In this document: positions 44,901 through 56,900 of the stretch, one piece after another | Position numbering within the stretch: the first letter of the stretch is position 1 | Layout: each line of letters opens with the position of its first letter | Origin: Owenia fusiformis | Lineage: Eukaryota; Annelida; Polychaeta; Sabellida; Oweniidae | DNA: 64,000 nucleotides | Direction of reading: 5' to 3' | NCBI GenBank assembly: GCA_903813345.2 | Contig: CAIIXF020000001.1 | Location: 31,438,644 to 31,502,643, forward strand | Translations under genes and position numbers: made by a program | The notes under the pieces: generated by a model | What the model was told of the DNA's origin: nothing | What the model saw: the letters and a program-made list of their open reading frames with translations, nothing else | The model's database searches: none

Positions 44901-47900
44901 ACTTACAAATATCTTTCACTTTTAAAACACGTTACGACAACGTCAAATTTTACCGTTTGCATTACGTAGCAAATGTACCAAATTTGCTGAGAACACAACG
45001 TCTTTGTAACGTTTACTACACTGACAAATATCTTTCACATATAAAACACGTTACTACAACGTCAAATTTTACCGTTTATATTACGTAGCAAATAAACCAA
45101 TTTGGTGAGAACTGCAACGTCTTTGTAATGTTTCCTACACTTACAAATATTTTACACATTTTAAACACGTTACGACAACGTTAAATGTTACCGTTTATAT
45201 TACGTCGCAAATGAACCAAATTGGTAAAAATTCAACGTCCCTGTTACGTTTTTCACACCAGCACAAATTACGAACTTTACGAACACATTACTACAATGTC
45301 ATTTTTTAACCATCCACCGACGTTTTGCTGAATGTCACAATTTTACGTTGCTTTGACGTTTATATAACGGAAATATACAACGTCTTCAGTGAACTTATAT
45401 ACGACATATGAGTGACGTGACATTGACGTCACTGTTTGCTGGGATGTATTGAATTATGACAATGAAGTCAGGCAAAACTAATGCTAACTACCAAATTCAC
45501 ACTAGGGAGTTCTTTGTACCCCCTTCCCTCAGGAAATCCAGAGTTAATATAACTTTTTAATTTCGTTAATACTCCGTGGCTATTTTTAACGATTCACCAT
45601 TGTTATGCTTTTGTTTGAACCAAGCATTGATTTTTGGGGGTTTCGTGGAATATCACTTGTGAAAGATGCAAAGGTATTCGCCTCAATAGAATTGAATATT
45701 TATACAATATTTTAGCAAGCGGACGAAGGGGTGTCTTATCAATTTTTTTCGATATTTTGATTTTTTGTTAGAATATTCAGCAGTGTCATATAGAAGCATA
45801 TTTTGAACATCAATTCTAGAGCCCCAAACCAGTCCGGGAACGTGCAGTGGATGGGGCGACCCACATTACACAACATTCGATGGCTTACGTTATGACTATC
45901 AAGGTGATTGCAAATACAACCTTTTGCGATCACTCAACGGAGCGCTCAAGGTACGTAAAGTACAATTACTATATTTAGATGTTATGTTACAATTTCTCAC
46001 AAATGTCAAATATCTAATTTATTCGGAGAAATCCCGAATATCCGAATGTTTAGTTAATGCTAATCCCGATTTATACTCAAAATTCCGATTTTCGAAAATC
46101 CCTGATTTTTCAGAAAAAATATTGTTCATAGAATCTCCAGATTTTTTGTTAAAAAACTATTAGTTTACAAGACATCCCTAAATTCGACATCCCAAAACTC
46201 CCGATTTCAAGACAACCCTTAATATCTATCGATCATTAAAATCATCTGTTTCTATATTCATTGTATATGACTCACGATAAGGGGTGAATTTAAATGATGC
46301 AAAATGTTCCATTGAACATACAAGATGTGAAGTTCTTGCAAGATCTTTATAGTTCGCCCTAATGGGGAGTCATTTCCAAAGTTGAAGAGCTAGGCCCTAC
46401 AGTAAAAAGGAAGGTACTGTAACCGGACGAAACGGGGAGGGGAATGGGTCTTTTAAACGGGGCCTGATATATCAAATATAACATGCAACACGACAAGCAA
46501 TATAAAATATAACAATATGTACAAGGTTTATTTATTTAAAATCAATCAATAAAACATTATGATCAAAATAGTAATATTGCACTGAGAGAAAGAACAATGG
46601 TATTTATGATGCTTTTAATTTAATCTATTACTCTAGATATGTAAATGTCTTTATAAACGTCTTTCAAAATAATACTACAGAAATGTCTATTCAAAATGTC
46701 TATAAAAGATAATAAAAGCTATGCGAGACGATATAAGGCACTTGGTTGGGGGAAATCGTTCTTCAAGGAGCGTGGAAAGTTCTGCTCGAGATGGCGGGGA
46801 ACTTGGCTGACTGTGTGTTGAAATCCTACGGTGATAGTTTCTTCGATCAGCGAATTCCAGCTGCTACGGCACCCCAACGGACTGCTGTAGATTCACAGCT
46901 TACGAATCCTTTATCTTAGGTTGCTCATTGCTGTCTATCGTCGTTGACGAAGTCTTTATCCCGATGTCACATCCACTCCATAAACAGGAATCCTTTCACC
47001 TAGAAAATGTGCATAGCCCTACCTTGTAGTCGTGCCTCCAGATATCGTCTGACGCCCTACAACGCTGGCGATCTAACATTCGATTCAATCGTGAGTAATA
47101 ATTTCCGACTCGCGTTCGAATTGAGTTTTCCGTCGTGGTTTGCTTCTTCGTAGTTACAAAACCGGTTTATTTCCGATTAGTCTACCACACAGGATTCGTA
47201 TTTAAAGTGTTGCTCCGTTTTTGAGTTTCAGTGGAATAGGCTTTAAAATATCATACTACCGCAACTGCGAAAGCTTTATGTATTAATAATTTCGTTAAGC
47301 AGGCCGTTACATAGCTCCCCCTCTTATAAATTGACGTCCTCGTCATTAACATTTAATATATTCCTCTATTCTATTTAGTTAAATATGTGACTGGAACATT
47401 TCATTTTCATATTTTCAAAAATTCCACAGTCGTCTTCAAAATAAAACTCAAATCCACTTCATAGAAACTTCACATGGTCACCAATTAAGGCCTCGGCTTC
47501 ACAATGTAACTTAGTAGATATCTCTCTGTTAGGTCTATATACGTATTCATCAAACATCTTCAAAAATATCGATCAATATCTATGTACAATGCAGATTTCA
47601 ATAAAAATGTTTAACAGAAATTCTCAGATATGATGCTTTCACCCCTTCCTTTCTTTAGTTAACGTCCTCGTTAAGACAAATCATTGCTGGGCGATGCCTA
47701 ACTAGCCATAACAAATCACATATCTTCTTCAAATCATATATTTCCAATGCTACTTGCATATTCCTCCATTAATAATACTGTATTCCTTTACATGTTTTTT
47801 CCTATTTACAGCTCAAAAATACATCCTTACTAACAAGTCATTTCATTTCTTGGATTGGAGTTTTTATATTCCTCTCTAATAAAATACGTGCGTGATCAAA

Positions 47901-50900
47901 CAAAACAATAGACCAAACTATGCACATCATCATTAATAGTTTCCACAAGTATCACTCTCTCCATATATCCAAAGCTAGTACTCTTATTCCAAACGATTAT
48001 TCTCCACTATTCCAACTCTATGCAAGTTGTATCACCTGGATCACCATAACCATAATCAGTGAAACTTGATTTAGCAGCTACCAAATCTATCAGATCCAAC
48101 TGTCTGTCCTTACTTTCAGCATGATTCCTATAAGGTACTACACCTCCCCATGACACAATTGTACGTGCCCATCCACTTAGTATATACAATACAAGAGTTC
48201 ATCGATCAAAATTAATTGATGATAAATAAATCGATCATAGTCCCGGGAACTGATCACAAATTCACATCCACACTTTCATCAGTTGAAGAAACCGTCAAAG
48301 AAAATGGACACCATATTTCTCACATGGTTAACATTCACGCATTCATTCAGTCTTTGTTCAATCGCTTTTAATGGGTAACAATCCCATACACAGTCACACA
48401 AATCAAGTTAAAATACATAATGTCGTCTTCTTAAACGAATCCACCACATCCGAAGATTCAGCTTCTTAAAATAACCGTTCCTTCAAATGTCCTTTAATGT
48501 AACTGCCAGACAAGTAAACACTTCATAGATTCTGGATCACCAAGTACCTTCTTTCAACATTTTCCAAATAATCATTAACGGCATTGCTAAAGAAACTTCG
48601 GCATACACTAGTTCAAGCTATGCGATCCACCTTAAGGCAAGCAATTACTTGCATGAATACATATTCTACGGCAAGAACTTATTTACTGAATCTGAAGCAT
48701 TACATGACGCACTTTGGAAAACATTTAAAGTTGGTTTATTCAACTGCAAAACGTGTTGCTTCTCGTTATTTGACACATCAATATATATATCCCCTTCAAT
48801 CTATTTTTTCCCTAAACCACTATGTTGTTTACATCCGACATCAATCATTCTTCAATTCCTACTAGTTGACAACAACTCATGTAATCATTTACAATATTTA
48901 TCTAAGCACATATAGTTGAGTTTCCAAAAATCTTCTCCAATTTCTTCACAACCACGTTAAACTGTAAACAAATCCTTTGGGTTCTATCATCAAAACATAT
49001 TTACACAATTATCTACAACAATATGTATCTTAATCTTCCTCACTCTACTGCAACTGTCCTAGACGGTCACTAATATGCTGAGAACATTGTCTCTTATCAT
49101 TTCACATCTTGTATCACATGACACCTAATATAATCCTTTGCAGATTCATTCAAATGTGAAAATGGCTAAAACGTATTATGGCAAGAATCCTATCCTTTCC
49201 ATTTGCACAAATACTCTAGTTTACCATTTCTCTTTCTTTTACCGAGAATCTTCTCTACTTCATAGAATTCTTCTGATTCTCCTTGATCATCTTCGTTTTG
49301 ATTCATTTGTGTATCAGCCTCATCTTCATTTGAACCATCATCCTCAGTTTCATTATGTTCCACTTCTACAGGCTCTGTTGTTGCTTGTATTACCTTTTGC
49401 ATATCTTGTACATGACGTGCTGGATTTTCTGCTTGTTCTACTTCTTCTTGGTCTACATCTGCTTCTCTTTTCTTGTACCAAGTCGGCTTATTTTCTCCCA
49501 TGTATGGCCTTAGTCTGTCTATATGGACTACAGTGGCCTTACTCCTTTTTGATCTTTGGATCCTAAACGTTATGTCACTTATTCTTTTCGTGATTATGTA
49601 AGGTCCTTGATACGGTCTTTGCAATTTTGGTGAGATACCTGGCTTCCTTATTGGACAATGCAGCCAAACAGCATCTCCTTCATGCATTATGGTATCTCCT
49701 GCTCTCATATCATAATTCTTCTTTTGTCTCAGACTGTTCTTTTTGAGACTCTCTCTAGCAAAGGCATGAGCACTTTCCATTCTGTTCTCCATTGTTGCTA
49801 CATATTCAGTCTCCTCTTTATCATTTTCTCCGGGTGGTGATCCAAACACTATATCTACTGGCAAGTTCAATTGCCTTCCAAGCATCATTTCACATGGTGT
49901 AAATTGTGATGTGTCATGAACTGAGGTGCGATAAGCTAACATCAAATATGGCAAGTACTCATCCCAATCACGTTGATGCTTTCCTACGAACATGCTCAGC
50001 ATACTCTCTAGTGTGCGGTTAAACCGTTCAACCATTCCATCAGAGCATGGTCTTAGTGGCGTGGTTCTTGTTTTATTAATTCCAAAAGCCTTGCATACTT
50101 CTTGAAAAACCTTGGACTCGTAATTTCTTCCTTGGTCACTGTACATGGCCATTGGACAGCCCCATCTACAAATGAATTCCTTGCTCACTATCTCAGCAAT
50201 TGTTTCTGTTTCCTGAATAGGCATTGCATAGGCCTCTGTCCATTTGGTAAAATAATCAGCCACTATCAAGATGTATTAGTTTCCTTTTCCTGATGTGGGT
50301 AGAGGACCAAGAATGTCTGTCGCGATTCTCTCCATGGGAGCTCCGACTTGATAAAGCTTCATCTTTGCCCTTTTCTTCTTTAGATTTGGTTTTCGTGATG
50401 CACATTGATCACATTGATGGCACCAATTTCTAACATCGCTGCGCAAACTGTGCCAGTAAAATCTTTCTCTGATCTTTTCCACAGTTTTCATTACCCCTAA
50501 ATGTCCTCCTGTTGGCATACTGTGCAATTGAAACAATAAGTCGCTGTGCAGTCTCTTGGGAAGTACCATTTGAAATGTAATCTTGTCTCCTATTTCGGAT
50601 TCAAAGCGACAGTACAAAATACCTCCTCTTATTTCCAACCTGTCCCATTGAGAATTCAGATGTTTAGTTGTTGGGCTTTCCTTGCTAATTTCATACCATT
50701 GAGGTCGTTTATGCCTTTCAAACGCTTTTAAAATCGGGCTGATGTCCTTGTCATTCAATTGCATATTTCTGATTTCTTCTGATGTCCACGCCTCCAATAT
50801 CTGCTACTCTTGTGGCCTTGAAGTGTTTTCATGTATGGCGTTGACTTTCCCATCTTTCATGCCACACTGGGGACATACCATTCTTGAAAGTCCATCTGCA

Positions 50901-53900
50901 TTACTATGTGATTTTCCTGCACGGTGTTGAATCTCCATGTCATAGGAACTTAGCATCTCTAGCCATCTTGCTATTTGTCCATCTGGCTCTTTGAATTTGA
51001 ACAGCCATTTCAGAGCTTTATGGTCAGTCCTTATAATGAATTTCCTACCATAAAGATATGGTCTGAATTTCTTGACAAATACAACAACTGCTAACAATTC
51101 TTTTCTTGTTACGCAATATCTGCGTTCAGATTTATTCAATGTTCGACTGGCGTATGTTACAGGTTTTTCTACCCCATCTTTGACAATTGATAAAACACCA
51201 CCTATTCCAAAATCAGATGCGTCTGTGTCTAATATAAATTGACTATCAGCTTCTGGATAGGCCAATATGGGAGTTGATGCTATTGCTGTCTTTAGAGTTT
51301 GGAAAACTGCTTCACACTCTTTTGACCAAACAAATTTCTGTGTTTTCTCACAAAGTTGATTGAGGGGTCTTGCAATCGTAGAGTAGTATTTGATGAATTT
51401 CCTATAATATCCTACAAACCCATTGAAAGCTCGTACCTCTTTCTGGCAACGTGGGGTCTTCCAGTTCGCAATTCTTTCCACTTTAACTGGATCGGTTTCA
51501 ATGCCTTCTGTGGATACTTTATGTCCTAGGAAGATAAGATCTTTCTGGACATTTCTTGGGTTTCAATTTCATTCCAGATTTCCGGATTCTCTCAAACACT
51601 TCCTGCAAATTAGTCAAGGTATTTTCAAAAGATGTTCCCCATGTAAGGACATCGTCGATGTACAAAAGCGACGTTTTCCACTGCAATCCGCGGAGTACTG
51701 TTTCCATTAATCTTTGGAAAGTGCTTGGGGCATTTGTCAGTCCGAATGGTAAGACATTGAAAGAGAATAACCCATCTTTGACAGCAAAACTGTCTTTATC
51801 AGCCTCATGCATCTTGACCTGCCAATAGCCGCTTGCTAAATCCATGGAACAAAACAATTGTGCCCAAGCTTAGCTTTCGAGGCAAGTGTCCAACCAAGGT
51901 ATAGGGTATGCATCTTTCCTTGTAACCTCGTTGAGTTTTCTATAGTCAATGCAAAAGCGGGTTGTCCCATCCTTTTTCTTGACTAAAACTACAGGCGATG
52001 ACCAAGGGCTGTTGGATGGTTCTATAATTCCAAACTTTAACATCTTTTCCACTTCCTCTGTCACTATTTTCTGCTGTGCTAAGGCTTGTCGTCTTGGAGG
52101 TTGTCTGATTGGCGGATGATTTCCTGTATCTATGGTATGCTCTACAATGGACGTTTTTCCCAGATCATTTGATGTTTTTGCGAATATATCCTGATATCTT
52201 ATAAGGAGATCACCAACTGATTTGGCTTGTTTTGTATTTAAATGAGCACTGCTTCTCTCATGCAAGTCTTTTAAATATTCTTGAATTTTCTGTGAGGATT
52301 TAGAATCTGAAGATGATATGGAGTTAATTCTATTGCCATCCTGATCAAGCACATGGTCAATTTTGTCAATCAACTCTACTTCGGCTGCCTTAGTATTCTT
52401 GTATATCACAATAGGTTGATCTGTTGGGTTTAAAACTCTCAGCGGAATCATCTGTTCTTTTTCTGTCAGTCTCACTAATTATCTACCAATCATAGCATCA
52501 TGCTTGTTATTAAATGTTTCAGATGGTTCAATAACACCTAAATGATTTTTGTCTAAACTGTAAGAGCCACTAATCCTATTGATCCGGCCTTTTACTATCT
52601 GTTCGCTCATTGGTGGTACTTTCACTGTGTTGTTCACAAGTACTTTTATCACTGGTTGTGAATCTCTTGTCCAACAGTCAACATAATTTTCTCCAATGCG
52701 CATTTGTCCGGATCCCATGTCAAGCATGCATTTGTGCTGGACCATAAAATCCATTCCTAAAATGGCATCTACACTTATATGCGCTATCCATATCTTATGT
52801 TGAAACACACCATCTCCAATTCCAAGGCCTATATTGCTGTAACCAACAAGTGGTAACTGGCTGCCGTCTGCATTTTTGAATCCATTATAAGGTGGCACAA
52901 TTATGTCTTTCTCCTTTCCAATTTCCATGAACTTTTCCATAGAGATGATGGAGATACATGATCCGCTGTCAATTAGGAAACTAACTGTCCCCGTCTCTAG
53001 TTTTGCCTTTACAAATAGACCATCTTCAAGAATGCTGTTTATGATATCTCGGTCTTTGTATTTTTCCACTTGTTTCATCATCTTCTTTATTTCTGGTGTA
53101 AAGTCAGTATTTATGTTCTGCTCTGACCCAGCACTTCTCCCTTTGCTATTGTCATTAAAGCGATTTTGATTCCACTCATCTTGCAGCAGTGTCCTCTCTG
53201 GTTTTTGTTCCACATTCTGTTTGCTGAAATTTCTTTCCTCATGTACACTGTTTCTATCAAATTTGCTGCAACTACCAAACTTTTCAAATCTCCTTCTCCT
53301 TTTTCTTAGTTTGTGATTATATGTATATTTTGAGAATTCTCCATGGGGGTATCTCCCTTCTCCTGTGCTTTCATTCAAATCAGCTGTACAAAATTCTTTA
53401 ACATGCCTTTTATTGTGACATCTTGTACAGTATAAAACATCAGGACACATATTCGATGTGTGATTTCCCTGGCAATTAAAAGATGTGACATCGTGTAAAG
53501 TATTCAAAATCTCGCTTTGATCAATACCACCATTAAATGATCTGATATCTGCCAATTCTCTATTTAAATCATGGATGGCTTCTTGCTGCTCTTTTACTAA
53601 GTGTAGTATTTTCTCTACGTAGGTTTGTTCCTTTTCAACAGTCAAAATCATATTTGACTTTTCCATTTCATTTTCCTTGAAGACGTTTGCTCCATCTAGA
53701 ACATTGTACGACTCCCATTCTAGGCCAGCTAATACAGCTTCATCTAGGGTTTTTGCTTTCGAAAGTCTGATATACGTTTTCATATCTGACTGTTTTGAAA
53801 TTGCAACCATGAAATGGTCATAGGAAATCTCTTCTCTCAAAGAAAAATTAAATCCAGGAAACGCTAAAGCTGTCTGCCTACGCAGATATTGCCCTAATTC

Positions 53901-56900
53901 AGTCAACATTTCTGACGTTCCCCTTCTTTTATTTTTCAAATTACACTTGTTTATCTCCTTTTGCTCTGGCGAGAATCGTGATTTGAGCTTCTGTGTTAAT
54001 ATTTCATAATCCGATCTGCTTTCTAACGGTATATCAGTCAAGACTTCTCTAGCAGCACCTTTTAAATGGATTGCTAATATTTTAGCTTTCTGGACAGTGT
54101 TCCATCCATTTATCTCTGCGCATATTTCAAATTGTGACTCATAATCTAGCCATGAAATTTCACCATCATATGTATCAGGCTTAGCCTTGTATGTAGACTA
54201 GGGTGGTCCAAAATATGGCGAAAAACCAACTTTCTTTCGGATCATCTTCCTCATTTGACTTACTGTTGTCCATGACCTAAAACACCTGCAAACCAAATTT
54301 TGAGACCCAAATCCCATGGGAAATTTACCCACGCTTCGACTGAAAAATTCGGTTATTTCATGATTTTTTGCTTTTTTCGATAAATTGCCATCTCCTTTTT
54401 CCTGGTATAAAATGTTTCTATTTTTTCATAATAAACATTTTTGTAGGACTCTTTATTACTTAATAATACTAGGAGCCCAAACACCAAATTTTGAGACCCA
54501 AATCCCATGTGAAATTTACCCATGCTTTGACTGAAAAATTGTGATTTTCACAGTTTTGTCCGATTTTCAATAGATTACTGTCTCCATTTTCCTGGTATAA
54601 TATGTTTCTATTTTTTCATAATAAATATTTTTGGATGACTCTTTATTACTTCATAATACTAGAAACCCATACACCAAATTTTGAGACCCAAATCCCATGG
54701 GAAATTTACCCATGGTTTGACTGAAAAATTGTGATTTTCACATTTTTTCCGATTTTCAATAAATTGCTGTCTCCATTTTCCTGGTATGATATGTTTTTAT
54801 AATAAATATTTTTGAGGACTCTTTATTACTTCATAATACTAAAAACCCATACACCAAATATCCACTAAATTTTGAGACCCAAATCCAATGAGAACGTTAC
54901 CCATGCTTTGACTGAAAACTGGTGCTTATGATAGCTTATGATGTCTGTTTTAGGGGCATAATATGTTAATAATAAACATTATGGTAATTCCTTCTTAATC
55001 CAAAGAAACACCTAAATATCAAGACTTTAAGTCTTATTGAAAGGCGACAAATTCAGTAGTTTAGGGAAAATTTAGGATCTTTTACTTGTACATTTATATA
55101 CTGTGGTTAATATTAAGAAGTGATGACTCGACAGCAACTCAAATGCCTTGAAGATTTGGTTTGTTGGTTTCAGTAGGGATACATCATAGGACTTTGTTTG
55201 GATTTGTGTGAGATGTCATATTCTTTCTCACATCTTTGCAGGGTAAGGTCAAACATCAAATCTGGTTTTCTTTGGAGAAATGATTTTTTGATTGATCAAT
55301 GTATCAATGGCATGGTCTCTGTTGTAAGCAGTAAGCCTGTACCAAATCTTCAAGGGATTCGAGCTTCCACTGAGCTATGTCATTTCTCTGAAAATGTCCA
55401 TGCCCTGAAAGTACACAATGTAGAAGATAGGAAGAGCAATGAGAAACACTTAAGGTAATTCTGTATGTTCAGAAATTTTAAGTGGAGTCCAATGTTATTT
55501 CTGGAACTCATTCCATACTTGGTCAGCTCTTTCAATTTTACACTGAGTTCAAATATGTATTTAGATTATTAGTTGATGGTTAGTAATTTTCTATAATGTA
55601 CTATGTGCTATGTTTATACACTGTTTGTGCATCTGAATGGAATGAGTTATGTGTTCCTGAAAAAACACGGGGCTCCAATTAGGAAGCCATTAAAACTGAA
55701 AATAAGGAATTACCTTCAAGTACTATATAACCATCTTTCACGATGTAACTTATGTAAGGCCAAACAGGATAATTAAGACAACGTGTAATACAATTTATTA
55801 CAAATTGCACATCACACAACAATGATATGGTGCTCTAAACGACAAAAATCAAAAGTATATGATCAAAGCAAACGTGAATTTCCCATGGGGTTCAGGTCTA
55901 AACATTTGGTACATATTAAATGTATGGGGTCCTAGTATTAAGAACGTATTAATGTCCTCCTAAAATGTTTAAAAACTAAATATAAGATTAATGTTGATCT
56001 ATTGAAAATAGGAGAAAATTCGCAGAAAGTCACAAATTTTTGGTTGAAGCATGAATTAATTTCTCATGGGGCCAGGGTCTCAAAATTTGGTGCATATTTG
56101 GGGTATGGGTTCCTCGTATTATGAAGTAATAAAGAGTCCTCCCAAAATATTTATTATAAAAAATAGAAACATATAATACCAGGAAAATAGAGATGTATTG
56201 TATTGTATATGAAATAACCCAATTTTTCAGTCGAACCGTGGGTAAATTTCCCATGGGATTTGGGTCTCAAAATTTGATGTATGGGTTCCTAAGTATTATG
56301 AAGTAATAAAGAGTCATCCAAAAATATTTATTATGAAAAGACATCTACCATTTTATACCAGGAAAATGGAGATGGCAATTTATCGAAAATAGCAAAAAAT
56401 CATGAAATAACCCAATTTTTCAGTCGAAGCGTGGGTAAATTTCCCGTGGGATTTGGGTCTCAACATTTGGTGTATGGGTTCCTAGTATTATGAAGTAATA
56501 AAGAGTCCTACAAAAATGTTTATTATGAAAAAATAGAAACATATTATACCAGGAAAAGGGAGATGACAATTTATCGAAAAAAGCAAAAAATCATGAAATA
56601 ACCGAATTTTCAGTCGAAGCGTGGGTAAATTTCCCATGTGATTTGGGTCTTAAAATTTGGTGTGCAGGTGTTTTAGGTCATGGACAACAGTAAGTGAAAT
56701 GAGGAAGATGATCTGAAACAAAGTTGGTTTTTCGCCATATTTTGGACCACCCTAATGTAGACTTCTGGTAGTTCTCCATTTCATCCGAACAATCAAAATT
56801 TCTCATAGATGACGCTTTTCCATATGTCTGTTCATCCTTCGCATAGTTCATTTGCCGTTTCTTATGGCTTTCAAAATAATCATGCTGTGTATTTCCATGC

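Larger units (their letters stand above)
36406..45445. mobile_element. Possible 9-kb composite element bounded by inverted ATCCCAGC ends
   Basis: Left ATCCCAGCTAACA (36406-36418) and right TGTTTGCTGGGAT (45433-45445) are inverted with one mismatch. Just inside each end is an ACGT/AACGTT-rich tandem array. The middle (38.93-43.6 kb) has no recognised coding sequence. Inference: one large non-autonomous element with different satellites in each arm. A target duplication is ambiguous (GT at most). Confidence 0.45.

Noticed and set aside
47331-49100. An envelope gene in the LTR element
   Set aside because: No ORF over about 60 codons on the coding strand, no signal peptide or membrane segment.
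55198-55458. 86-residue ORF in the hAT-like element as a transposase piece
   Set aside because: No RNase-H-like or hAT dimerisation motif can be seen; left as unrecognised.
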